Notes: generated by a model from the letters alone, not told the origin. 7,659 bases of DNA from Promicromonosporaceae bacterium (GCA_009782865.1 WRIF01000063.1:1-7659), one strand, 5' to 3'. Shown: positions 1 to 6,082, numbered from the stretch's first letter. Numbers and translations: made by a program.

Positions 1-1043
1 ACGAGTGGCACGATGCTCCCGACCTGTGGAACCTTGTCCGCCGCGCGGTCGACTTCTCCCCCGAACTTGGTCGCTTCATCCTCACTGGGTCATCGGTGCC
101 GAGCGATGACATCACCCGCCACACCGGAGGAGGACGGTTTATCCGGCTGCGGCAACGGACTATGACCGTTCGCGAGAAGACACGCACCCCTCAACCCGCC
201 CCGGTGAGTCTCGCCGCCCTGTTTGCTGGCCAAGATATAGCGACGATGGACACAAGCGACCTCACGCTGTCCACCGCAATCCGTGACGTAACGACCTCGG
301 GTTTCCCGGCGATGATCGATCTCGACTTCGAGCAGGCCGCCGCCCGCCTGGAGACCTACATCGACGAGATCACTCGCACCGACATCCAGCGCGTCGCCAG
401 CGTCCGACATGCGCCGGAAGTGATCAGGCAACTGATTACCGCCCTGGCCCGCTCGACGGCCAGTGAGGTCTCCCTGGCAACCCTCGCCCGGGACGTGCGG
501 TCGGTGGCACCCGACATCCGACCCGAAACCATCGGCAACTATGTCGAGTCGCTTCAGCGCCTGTACTTCGTCGAGCCTCAGCGCTCTTGGTCTCCTTCGC
601 TGCGCTCACGCGCAGTGGTCCGCACCACGCCGAAGTACCACCTCGCAGACCCGTCGTTGGCGGCGGTGGCGATCGGCGCCAGCCCGGAACGATTGGCAAC
701 AGACGTCGAAACGCTTGGACTGCTCTTTGAATCTGCCGCCTTCCACGACCTGTCGGTCTACGCCGGGGCGCTCGAAGGGGAGGTTCGGCACTACCGAGAC
801 TCAAACCGGCGCGAGATCGACGCCATCGTGCGCCTAAAGGACGGGAGGTGGGGCGCAGTCGAGGTCAAACTAGGCGCCTCCCGCATCGGGGAAGCTCACG
901 CCACCCTCGAACGCACCATCGCAGACATCGACACCGCCTCCGTGGGCGAGCCAGCATTTCGGCTGGTACTGACCGGCAATGGCCCCACCTACCGCATCGA
1001 CGAGCAGACCATCACCACCTCGCTGGCCAACCTCGGGCCCTAA
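1..1043 (+). CDS. AAA ATPase with DUF4143 C-terminal domain (5' end outside window)
   Basis: The reading frame is open from the first complete codon (3-5) to the TAA at 1041-1043, giving 346 residues without an N-terminus, so the gene starts left of the window; the GTG at 96 is internal. Near the left edge FILTGSS (residues 25-31) looks like the sensor-1 strand of AAA_14-type ATPases, followed by the TRHTGGGRF..LR.R.MT stretch typical of this family. The Walker A and B motifs must lie outside. The C-terminal half matches DUF4143: KYHLADPSLA (about 211-220), GLLFES (about 239-244), then REID and, 14 residues on, AVEVKLG (D273, E287, K289). That D...ExK pattern is the PD-(D/E)xK nuclease-like core known for DUF4143. 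The role of these widespread proteins is poorly known; no substrate can be named. It converges with the GIY-YIG gene, with 87 bp between them. Family assignment is secure, function is not. Confidence 0.88.
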   Translation, partial: EWHDAPDLWNLVRRAVDFSPELGRFILTGSSVPSDDITRHTGGGRFIRLRQRTMTVREKTRTPQPAPVSLAALFAGQDIATMDTSDLTLSTAIRDVTTSGFPAMIDLDFEQAAARLETYIDEITRTDIQRVASVRHAPEVIRQLITALARSTASEVSLATLARDVRSVAPDIRPETIGNYVESLQRLYFVEPQRSWSPSLRSRAVVRTTPKYHLADPSLAAVAIGASPERLATDVETLGLLFESAAFHDLSVYAGALEGEVRHYRDSNRREIDAIVRLKDGRWGAVEVKLGASRIGEAHATLERTIADIDTASVGEPAFRLVLTGNGPTYRIDEQTITTSLANLGP

Positions 1044-1130
1044 CCGCAACACAGATAGGCCCAAGCGGACGGCTCCCAACTGGGCTGAGCGACTGCCATG
1101 AGGGCCTGCTTGGCCTCGGTAGCAAGACAC

Positions 1131-1655
1131 CTACGCGAAGTCCGAGCCACCGACATACATGCCCTTATCGATGCCGACGGCCTCGGCGACGGCATCGAGG
1201 AACTCGGCTGTGGTCGCGAACCACTCCGTACCGACAACCTTGGCGCGGAAGCGGGGGTTCTTGTGGCCGGCGTGGGTGAGTAGGTTGTGGAAGGACTTCT
1301 CTAGAGCCTCGACGCGGCTGACGTCGTCGACGAAGTAGACGCGAAGCAGGGCGAGCGGTTCTGGGAGGTGAGTTTTCGCGCCTGCTCGATGTTCCGCGAG
1401 CCTGTTCCTGACATTTCCAGCGCGGCCGACCTTGACCAAGTAACGGTCGTGGTCGTCGGGGTGTTCGAGATACCAGCCGTATGAGAACGCATAGATGCCT
1501 GGTCTGGTCATGTCATAGACTGCCTCGGCCTGGGCTTTCTCGACATCCTCTTGGGCGGCGGCTCTAGCATTCTCCGCTGGATCGAGCGCCGCAAGGCGCT
1601 CGTCATCGAAGACCAGGCCGACGAGTTCCCACGCCCGCCCACCATGATCTGCCAC
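1131..1655 (-). CDS. GIY-YIG nuclease-domain protein (T5orf172/MUG113-like)
   Basis: With a GTG start at 1655 the product is 174 residues. The domain occupies about residues 53-160: GIY at 53-55, the second strand YLVKVG at 72-77 (in place of YIG, as in the T5orf172/MUG113 branch), conserved Arg in NVRNRL (81-86), the probable metal-binding Glu in EALEKSFH (116-123), and GTEWF at 142-146, a family hallmark. Residues 22-48 are Ala/Glu-rich and probably helical. GIY-YIG enzymes nick DNA using one metal ion, but members of this branch mostly lack an assigned role. The frame stays open to 1820, but those codons run through the hairpins at 1743-1827, so they are unlikely to be coding. GTG 1655 is preceded by a purine-rich GAGAGG that sits almost on the start; ATG 1511 (126 residues, just before the domain) is an alternative. 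The gene lies behind pfp and its hairpins and probably has its own promoter, which I could not place. Confidence 0.72.
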   Translation of the reverse strand: MADHGGRAWELVGLVFDDERLAALDPAENARAAAQEDVEKAQAEAVYDMTRPGIYAFSYGWYLEHPDDHDRYLVKVGRAGNVRNRLAEHRAGAKTHLPEPLALLRVYFVDDVSRVEALEKSFHNLLTHAGHKNPRFRAKVVGTEWFATTAEFLDAVAEAVGIDKGMYVGGSDFA

Positions 1656-1742
1656 CCTCTCACAGTGGCAGGCCGCGCTCCGCGGGCCAAGGCTTGATTC
1701 CGCCAGCCGGACGGGCAGCACACCGACCGGCGTCCAGACGGC

Positions 1743-1787
1743 AAAGGCCCGCCCTCCCCCGCCAGAGCGGGAACAGGGCGGGCCTTT
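1743..1787 (-). terminator. Strong inverted repeat, probable terminator behind pfp
   Basis: A perfect 13-bp inverted repeat (AAAGGCCCGCCCT at 1743-1755, complement at 1775-1787) encloses a 19-nt loop that can form a second small CCCG/CGGG stem. Because the stem ends in AAAGGC/GCCTTT, either transcript gets a short U run: TTTGCC on the minus strand, TTTGGTTT on the plus strand. The nearest gene reading into it is pfp, 78 bp upstream on the minus strand. It may work in both directions. Confidence 0.7.
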
Positions 1788-1827
1788 GGTTTCGAGACGC
1801 TCGCTTTGCGAGCTCCTCAACCAGCGG
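1788..1827. repeat. REP-like palindromic intergenic repeat
   Basis: The unit runs from GGTTTCGAGACG to CTCAACCAGCGG. A perfect inner hairpin, GCTCGC (1799-1804), TTT, GCGAGC (1808-1813), is flanked by an imperfect outer pair, GGTT..GAG and CTC..AACC. I recall very similar GGTTTCGAGACG...CTCAACCAG elements scattered between genes in many high-GC actinomycetes, where they behave like REP sequences; that is memory, not a search. It abuts the terminator stem at 1787 directly. Only one copy is in the window. Confidence 0.55.
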
Positions 1828-1845
1828 AAGAATCGACTACTTCAA

Positions 1846-1862
1846 CCCGCGGTCTCCGCGGG
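1846..1862 (-). terminator. Short GC-rich hairpin immediately after pfp
   Basis: A perfect 7-bp stem, CCCGCGG and CCGCGGG, with a 3-nt loop begins 2 nt after the pfp stop codon on the minus strand and is followed by TTGAAGT. The following U run is weak, so it may be a partial terminator or a 3'-end stabilising hairpin that works together with the stem at 1743-1787. Confidence 0.4.
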
Positions 1863-1864
1863 CG

Positions 1865-3085
1865 TCAGTGGGCCTTGGCCGGAACCAGGGGCTGACCGAT
1901 CTCGGTGAGCAGGTCCACGAACCAGCCCTGGGCGACGTCGAACGCCTTGCCGCCGGCAATCCGCGGGAAGGGCACGGCCTTCAGCTTGTCGCCGTCCTCC
2001 TCGTCGTGACCGATCACGCCGGGCTCACCCTTGAGGGCGCACTCGACAGCAAGGTCGACCATGCCCTTGATCAGGCGCAGGTCCTCGGGGTTGGCGGCGG
2101 CGGCGCGCGAGTAGTAGCCCGACTTCTGGACCATCACCTTTTCCGCGCCGAGCTTCTCGGCAAACTGCTTGGCAAACCACTGGCCCGGGTTGATGGTGTC
2201 GAGGGCCACGTGGCCGAAGGCGTCGCGCTTGATCTCCTCGCCGGCGGCCTCCAGCTGTTCGATGATCTCGTACATGCCGGCACCCTCGGAGAGGAAGATG
2301 TTGACGTTGCCTACCTCGTCCATGACGCGGCCCAGGCGGGTGGCCTCGGCCTCGATGTCGATCTCCAGCTCGGGCAGCAGGACGGCGTGCACGTCGACGC
2401 GCTCGCGGGTCAGGCCCAGGGCGGGGGCGAACGTCTTGGTGTCGAGCAGTTCGCGGTAGGCCTTGGCGGCGGCGGCGGTCAGCCAGCCGCAGTGGCGACC
2501 CATCACCTCGTGGATGATCAGCATGCGGTAGCCGGAGCGGTGCTCACCGATGATGTTGTCAGCGAACTGCGCGGACTCTTCGGCAGACGTCCAGGCGCCG
2601 AGCGACTGCTTGATCGGGATGATGTCGTTGTCGATGGTCTTGGGCAGGCCGACGACGGTCAGATCGTAGTTGTTCTCGGCCAGGTACGCGGCCAGGTCGG
2701 CGGCGGTGGTGTTGGTGTCGTCGCCGCCGATGGTGTGCAGCACGTCGACGCCGTCCTTCTGCAGCTGCTTCGCTGCGATGGTCAGCGGGTTGTCGCCCTC
2801 CTTGACCAGGCCACGCTTTACCAGGTCGGCCGCGTTGGTCAGCTTGACCCGGGAGTTGCCGATCGGTGAGCCACCGAACTTGTGCAGGATCGGAGCCTGC
2901 TTGCGGGCCTCGTCGGTGATGACGATCTTGTCGCCGGTGAGCAGGCCGCGGTAGCCGTACTGGTAGGCGATGATTTCGATGGTGGGGTCGAGCTCGGTGT
3001 AGCGCTCGATCAGGCCGCCAACGGCCGAGGAGAGGCAGGGAGCGAAACCGCCCGCGGTGAGCAGGGCAACGCGACGTACAGCCAT
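1865..3085 (-). CDS. pfp: Pyrophosphate-dependent 6-phosphofructokinase
   Basis: The 406-residue cytoplasmic enzyme interconverts fructose 6-phosphate and fructose 1,6-bisphosphate using pyrophosphate instead of ATP; the reaction is reversible and serves both glycolysis and gluconeogenesis. Visible motifs: TAGGFAPCLSS at 10-20 (phosphate-binding loop), GGDDT at 120-124, PKTIDND at 148-154 with the catalytic Asp152, MGRHCGWL at 195-202 (sugar phosphate binding), and VMVQKSGYYSR near the C-terminus. The second Asp of GGDD, where ATP enzymes have Gly, and the Lys of PKTIDND are the known marks of PPi use. Length and motifs fit the roughly 404-residue propionibacterial enzyme. ATG 3085 was chosen because the product then starts with AVRRVALLTAGG, as the family does, and GGAAGG lies 13 nt upstream; the frame is open to GTG 3130, but those 15 residues have no family counterpart. 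Two hairpins follow the stop. Confidence 0.96.
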   Translation of the reverse strand: MAVRRVALLTAGGFAPCLSSAVGGLIERYTELDPTIEIIAYQYGYRGLLTGDKIVITDEARKQAPILHKFGGSPIGNSRVKLTNAADLVKRGLVKEGDNPLTIAAKQLQKDGVDVLHTIGGDDTNTTAADLAAYLAENNYDLTVVGLPKTIDNDIIPIKQSLGAWTSAEESAQFADNIIGEHRSGYRMLIIHEVMGRHCGWLTAAAAKAYRELLDTKTFAPALGLTRERVDVHAVLLPELEIDIEAEATRLGRVMDEVGNVNIFLSEGAGMYEIIEQLEAAGEEIKRDAFGHVALDTINPGQWFAKQFAEKLGAEKVMVQKSGYYSRAAAANPEDLRLIKGMVDLAVECALKGEPGVIGHDEEDGDKLKAVPFPRIAGGKAFDVAQGWFVDLLTEIGQPLVPAKAH

Positions 3086-3130
3086 GGTGGGTGGTGAACC
3101 TTCCAAGAGGGGTGTGGTTAGACGAGGCAC

Positions 3131-3136
3131 AGTCTA
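3131..3136 (-). promoter_or_regulatory. Possible -10 box for pfp
   Basis: On the minus strand TAGACT lies about 45 bp before the pfp ATG and fits the actinobacterial TAnnnT pattern, which would give a 5' leader near 40 nt. No good -35 box is visible at the right distance, so this is only a suggestion. Confidence 0.25.
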
Positions 3137-3201
3137 GTGGGCGCTTCCCCAGGCACGACGACGACGCCGCGCTGGCCCCTAGAGGCGGCGCCATCTTGTC
3201 A

Positions 3202-3230
3202 TTGACACCGTGTGTCACCGGTAAAACAAT
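3202..3230 (+). promoter_or_regulatory. Promoter of the antitoxin gene, apparently leaderless
   Basis: A perfect -35 box TTGACA (3202-3207) is followed after 17 bp by AACAAT (3225-3230), 4 of 6 matches to TATAAT. Transcription would start 6-7 nt later, on or next to the A of the ATG at 3237. No Shine-Dalgarno sequence at usable distance precedes that ATG (GGGG is 2 nt away), which agrees with a leaderless mRNA, a common arrangement in actinomycetes. Confidence 0.6.
3203..3217. promoter_or_regulatory. Palindrome in the antitoxin promoter, probable operator
   Basis: TGACAC, CGT, GTGTCA is a perfect 6-bp inverted repeat covering most of the -35 box and the start of the spacer. Phd/YefM antitoxins repress their own promoters by binding such palindromes as dimers, so this is the natural candidate operator. 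A second small palindrome, ACCGGT, follows at 3217-3222. Confidence 0.5.
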
Positions 3231-3236
3231 GGGGAC

Positions 3237-3491
3237 ATGCGAGCGCTGGCACAGGGCCTAGACGGCAGGGAGACAGTGTCCGTGCGGGAACTGCGGCAGC
3301 GTGGCGGCGACGTCCTAACCCAGGTGGAACTTGGGGACTCAAAGGTCATCACGCGCGATGGAGTTCCGGTGGCTGAGTTGCGCGTGCTGCCCAGGCCGCG
3401 CAAGAGCACGGCAGAGATCCTCCGTGAGGCCCGACGCCTGCCGGGGGAGGGTCAGGGGCGCGGTCGTCCGATCAGAGGGAACCAGCACTAG
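3237..3491 (+). CDS. Phd/YefM-family antitoxin, no toxin gene beside it
   Basis: The product has 84 residues. Residues 14-50 (VSVRELRQRGGDVLTQVE, then VITRDGVPVAELRVL) are the DNA-binding Phd/YefM fold, as in VapB antitoxins paired with PIN-domain toxins. The KSTAEILREARRLP segment at 57-69 fits the helical tail that normally wraps the toxin. The last 15 residues are Gly/Arg-rich (GEGQGRGRPIRGNQH) and do not look like a normal tail, so the 3' end may be altered. About 13 residues precede the usual start of the domain; ATG 3237 is kept because the promoter points exactly to it. VapC-type toxin genes normally overlap or follow within a few bases, but no frame in the next 340 bp shows a PIN domain. 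It is therefore an orphan or the remains of a toxin-antitoxin pair; it could still repress its own promoter or act on a toxin elsewhere. Confidence 0.85.
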   Translation: MRALAQGLDGRETVSVRELRQRGGDVLTQVELGDSKVITRDGVPVAELRVLPRPRKSTAEILREARRLPGEGQGRGRPIRGNQH

Positions 3492-3834
3492 GGCCGTATC
3501 TGGCAATCCAGTAGCCTCGAAGCAAAGCGTCGGGCGTGTGGCTCACCCCAGCAGACGCGCCGAATGGAGAGCTGTTCAGCGCCTCAGAGAGAGCGCGGAC
3601 TTGACTCCCAGCCGATCCACCAAGCGGTGTTCCAGATTTGGCGCCCGGCGTCTGATCGAACGGCGCGTTCGGCTCGGTCGGCCGGAAGCCCGTTGTGGGT
3701 AAATGTCGCCTGAACTGCTGGGATGCCTCGTAGCGGACTTGAATACGGTGACCGCGACCTGGGCGTGCTCCACTAGCCTGGCGACAAGGCCTGATCGCTG
3801 AACATGGCCGACTGATCGATGGAGGAGGCCCAAG
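3492..3834. other. 343-bp stretch without a recognisable gene
   Basis: Several open frames cross this stretch on both strands, but none shows a known domain, a plausible ribosome site or steady codon use. A toxin gene would be expected directly after the antitoxin and is not seen. The last part must hold the promoter of the membrane protein gene; TAGCCT at 3774-3779 could be a -10 box, without a matching -35. I see no tRNA, strong terminator or repeat here. Confidence 0.5.
3821..3828 (+). promoter_or_regulatory. Strong ribosome binding site of the membrane protein gene
   Basis: GGAGGAGG lies 6 nt before the ATG at 3835. It is the best Shine-Dalgarno match in the window and fixes the start of the membrane protein, in contrast with the apparently leaderless neighbours. 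Confidence 0.75.
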
Positions 3835-4617
3835 ATGAATGTCACTCAAACCCTGTCTACTTCGGGACCTGGGGTCGAGCTCCTCTTTGCTGCGCCTGCC
3901 GCGGTGCTCATCGGGGCTCTAGTCGCGGCCCCGCCGCTACTGTGGGCATCCCTGTTTCCACAGCGACGCATGCGCGCTGATCTGCTTACGCTTCGAGAGA
4001 CTAGGAGCCTCATCCCTGATTCCGGAGCCAATGCAGTTGAAGTAGATGAGATCGATACTGAGATTCGGCACCTCCGCTGCTTCATCAAGGCTGAGCAACA
4101 GTATCAGAACTTCAAGTATCACGAGATGCTCTCCTACTGCTTCTTCGTGGCCCTCCTCCTAGTGTCCGTAGCGATGGCTGTCATCGCACATGGATACAGC
4201 CACGGAGACTATGCGTGGCTCGCCTTCACGGGTCTCGCGTTGGCTGGAACCCCCGTGCTGAATATAGCGATCAAGATCTTCGGGTGGAACCGTAGGATGA
4301 CCGACTACATCAGTTACCTAGCGAGCACCGAGCTTCCCAGTAGAGCGATCAGGCACAAGGCGAATCACCTGTACCTTCGGGCCATCACCTCTCACCTGAT
4401 CATGTGTTTGGTGGGTGCATCAGCAATCCTGTTGATCGTGACACGAGACGGGTTCTGGGCAGACACCAACTCCCTGTGGGCCTTCTCCCTCGTAATGGCT
4501 ACGCTGACACTCTCGCTCGGCGCCGTTCTCATCCCCGGATCTCTAGCAGTCAGCAAGCGAAGAGTGACCAGACTCCTTGCGAAGGTGAGAGGCCCGGTAG
4601 ACGCTGGAACGAGCTAG
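3835..4617 (+). CDS. Five-helix membrane protein of unknown function
   Basis: I do not recognise the family of this 260-residue protein. Hydrophobic segments lie at about 16-41, 98-119, 127-148, 183-203 and 214-238. Positive residues follow helices 1, 3 and 5 (FPQRRMR, FGWNRRM, SKRRVTRLLAK), so the N-terminus should face outside and the C-terminus the cytoplasm. Two cytoplasmic stretches result: about 55 residues between helices 1 and 2, acidic then rich in Glu, Gln and Tyr (DEIDTEIRHLRCFIKAEQQY, likely helical), and about 34 residues between helices 3 and 4. No signal peptide or catalytic motif is seen. The Shine-Dalgarno site and ATG 3835 are very clear. Codon use is visibly less GC-rich at third positions than in pfp or the acyltransferase gene, and the gene lies between an orphan antitoxin and an IS remnant, so it was probably acquired by transfer. 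It ends 23 bp before the presumed left end of the IS. Confidence 0.75.
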   Translation: MNVTQTLSTSGPGVELLFAAPAAVLIGALVAAPPLLWASLFPQRRMRADLLTLRETRSLIPDSGANAVEVDEIDTEIRHLRCFIKAEQQYQNFKYHEMLSYCFFVALLLVSVAMAVIAHGYSHGDYAWLAFTGLALAGTPVLNIAIKIFGWNRRMTDYISYLASTELPSRAIRHKANHLYLRAITSHLIMCLVGASAILLIVTRDGFWADTNSLWAFSLVMATLTLSLGAVLIPGSLAVSKRRVTRLLAKVRGPVDAGTS

Positions 4618-4639
4618 GTCACCGGGGGGCTCCATGGGC

Positions 4640-5957
4640 GGCTCTGTCAGGTTTAGTGCTAGTGGTGGGGCGTGACCTCCTCGGGTTTAGTCTGGGGTGG
4701 ATGAAGAATCACGACATGACACGACAGCAATCGTTCGGCGGCGAGGTGGTGCCGGTTGGCGGCTCTTCGTCGCTTCTGGATATGGATCAGTTGGCGGAGG
4801 AGTTGGTGTCCTCGGCTGCTAGCCAGGGGGTGGACCTCGCTGGTGAGAGCGGTCTGTTGACTGCGTTGACGCGGCGGGTGTTGCAGTCAGCGTTGGAGGT
4901 AGAGATGGCTCATCACTTGGGGCATGACAAGCATGATCCGATGAGTCGTAACGGTGGTAACTCGCTTAACAGGACGATCTCGAAGACGGTTCGTACCGAG
5001 ATCGGAGACGTGACTATTGAGGTGCCTCGTGACCGTGAGGGTACGTTCACCCCGCAGTTCGCGCCTAAACGCCAGCTGCTTCTGGATGGGTTCGATGCGG
5101 CGGTAATCAGCATGTATGCCAAGGGTACGACCACTGGCGACATCGCGGGACATCAGGCGGATGTGTGTGACACGGAAGTCTCTCGTGATCTGGTCTCACG
5201 GGTCACCGTCCAGGCGATAAACGACAAGCAGGCCTGGCACTCCCGACCGCTGGACCGGGTCTATCCGGTCGTGTTGATTGACGCGATCGTGCTCAAAGTC
5301 CGGCAGGCTGCCGTCTGGGTGAGGAGCCGGCCGGTTTACGTCGTGATGGTATCGACCTAGAGGGGCGCCGGGATGTGCTGGGGATGTGGGTCGGGCCAAG
5401 TGGCGGGGAAGGAGCCAAGCAGTGGATGAACATGCTCACCGACCTGAAAAACCGTGGAATTCAGGACGTGTGTATCGTGTGCTGCGACGGGATCAAGGGC
5501 CTGCCCGACGCGATCACAGTGACCTGGCTGGAAGCAGACGTGCAGACCTGCGTAGTCCACCTAGTCCGCAACACGCTACGGTACGTCTCCAGGGCCCACT
5601 GGGGTCAAATCACCCGAGAACTTAGGGGCGTCTGCACGGCCGTGAACGAAGAGACCGCTTCTAGGGAGTTTGGGGAGTTCGCCGAAGCCTGGGAGGGTAA
5701 GTACCCTGTTATGGGCGTGATGTAGCAGCGATCCTAGAGCGGGTTCACCCCGTTCCTGTCTTTCCCTGCCGAGATTCGCAAACTCATCTACACTACCAAC
5801 GGCATCTAGTCTCTCAATGTCCGCTTCCGAGCAGCGACCCGAAGACGGGGCCACTTCCCCGACGAGGACGCCGCCTTGAAAGTCCTCTACCTGGTAGCCA
5901 TCGGCAGACAGAAAAACCGCACCAACCCCAGCGGGCAGGACCGACAGAAACGCTCAG
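4640..5957 (+). mobile_element. IS256-family insertion sequence remnant, right end missing
   Basis: The transposase remnant defines the family. The presumed left terminal repeat begins at GGCTCTGTCAGGTTTAGTG (4640), similar in style to IS256-family ends, and GGTTTAGT is repeated at 4650-4657 and 4684-4691, possibly transposase binding sites. The matching right end (a complement reading ...AACCTGACAGAGCC) is not found anywhere from 5900 to 6240. Recognisable transposase coding stops at about 5956, some 20 codons before the usual end, so the right end was deleted. Target-site duplication cannot be identified without it. Confidence 0.75.
4701..5956 (+). pseudogene. IS256-family (Mutator-type) transposase, multiply inactivated
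   Basis: The intact enzyme would be a DDE transposase moving the IS by copy-and-paste. Visible blocks in order: ALEVEMAHHLGHDKHDP, DVTIEVPRDREGTF, the first catalytic Asp in LIDAI (codon 5280-5282), DVLGMWVGP, the second Asp in CCDGIKG (5486-5488), and FPAEIRKLIYTTNGI. One base is missing near 5348-5349: ATG GTA TCG ACC TAG should read ATG GGT ATC GAC CTA, so the first frame ends at 5358-5360 and homology goes on in the next frame. In that frame TAG stands for Trp at 5723-5725 and 5735-5737, and at 5807-5809 TAG replaces the third catalytic residue, the Glu of TTNGIESLN. Homology continues through RGHFPDEDAALKVLYLVAI to about 5956. The start is ATG 4701 or 4716. The long open frame back to 4404 overlaps the membrane gene and is not coding. 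The enzyme cannot be active. Confidence 0.93.
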
Positions 5958-6082
5958 GGCGCAATGGCGCGCTCCATCTCCTCCAGGGAGATCGGCGGTC
6001 CGCTGTACTGGGCGATGCCCTGCAGGTCCATGACCGACGTTCCCGTGGATGCCACCCGGAACGAGCGCTCATCCTCGGTCAC
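5954..6082 (-). pseudogene. Possible antitoxin tail, cut at its 3' end by IS-derived DNA
   Basis: From GTG 6082 the frame gives 42 residues. The part QYSGPPISLEEMERAIA resembles the C-terminal tails of AbrB/MazE- and VapB-type antitoxins, which often read ...SLEEMxxAIARGA. The expected continuation is cut at about 5957, and the TGA at 5954-5956 comes from IS-derived sequence. The DNA-binding half should lie upstream (6083-6230) but is not recognisable there, so this is at best a fragment. The toxin gene that normally follows is absent. The resemblance is by eye and on a short stretch; it could be the end of some other protein. Confidence 0.35.

Noticed and set aside
1044..1130. GCCCA/TGGGC pairing as a terminator between the convergent genes
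   Set aside because: Only five base pairs with a 17-nt loop and no T run, so it is no better than chance in such GC-rich DNA.
1694..2869. Long plus-strand open frame opposite pfp
   Set aside because: It is Gly/Val/Leu/Asp-rich in the way mirror frames of GC-rich genes are, has no domain or ribosome site, and pfp itself explains the openness.
3472..3849. Minus-strand open frames of 125 and 89 residues behind the antitoxin
   Set aside because: They are rich in Pro, Arg and Ser, lack domains and credible starts, and overlap the ribosome site and start of the membrane protein gene.
4404..4700. Upstream extension of the transposase frame
   Set aside because: It overlaps the membrane protein gene and the left end of the IS, has an Arg-rich random composition and no transposase similarity before 4716.
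5723..5809. Three in-frame TAG codons read as amber recoding
   Set aside because: TAG is the ordinary stop of at least four intact genes here (GIY-YIG, antitoxin, membrane protein, acyltransferase), and the same transposase has a frameshift and a lost 3' end, so decay explains it.
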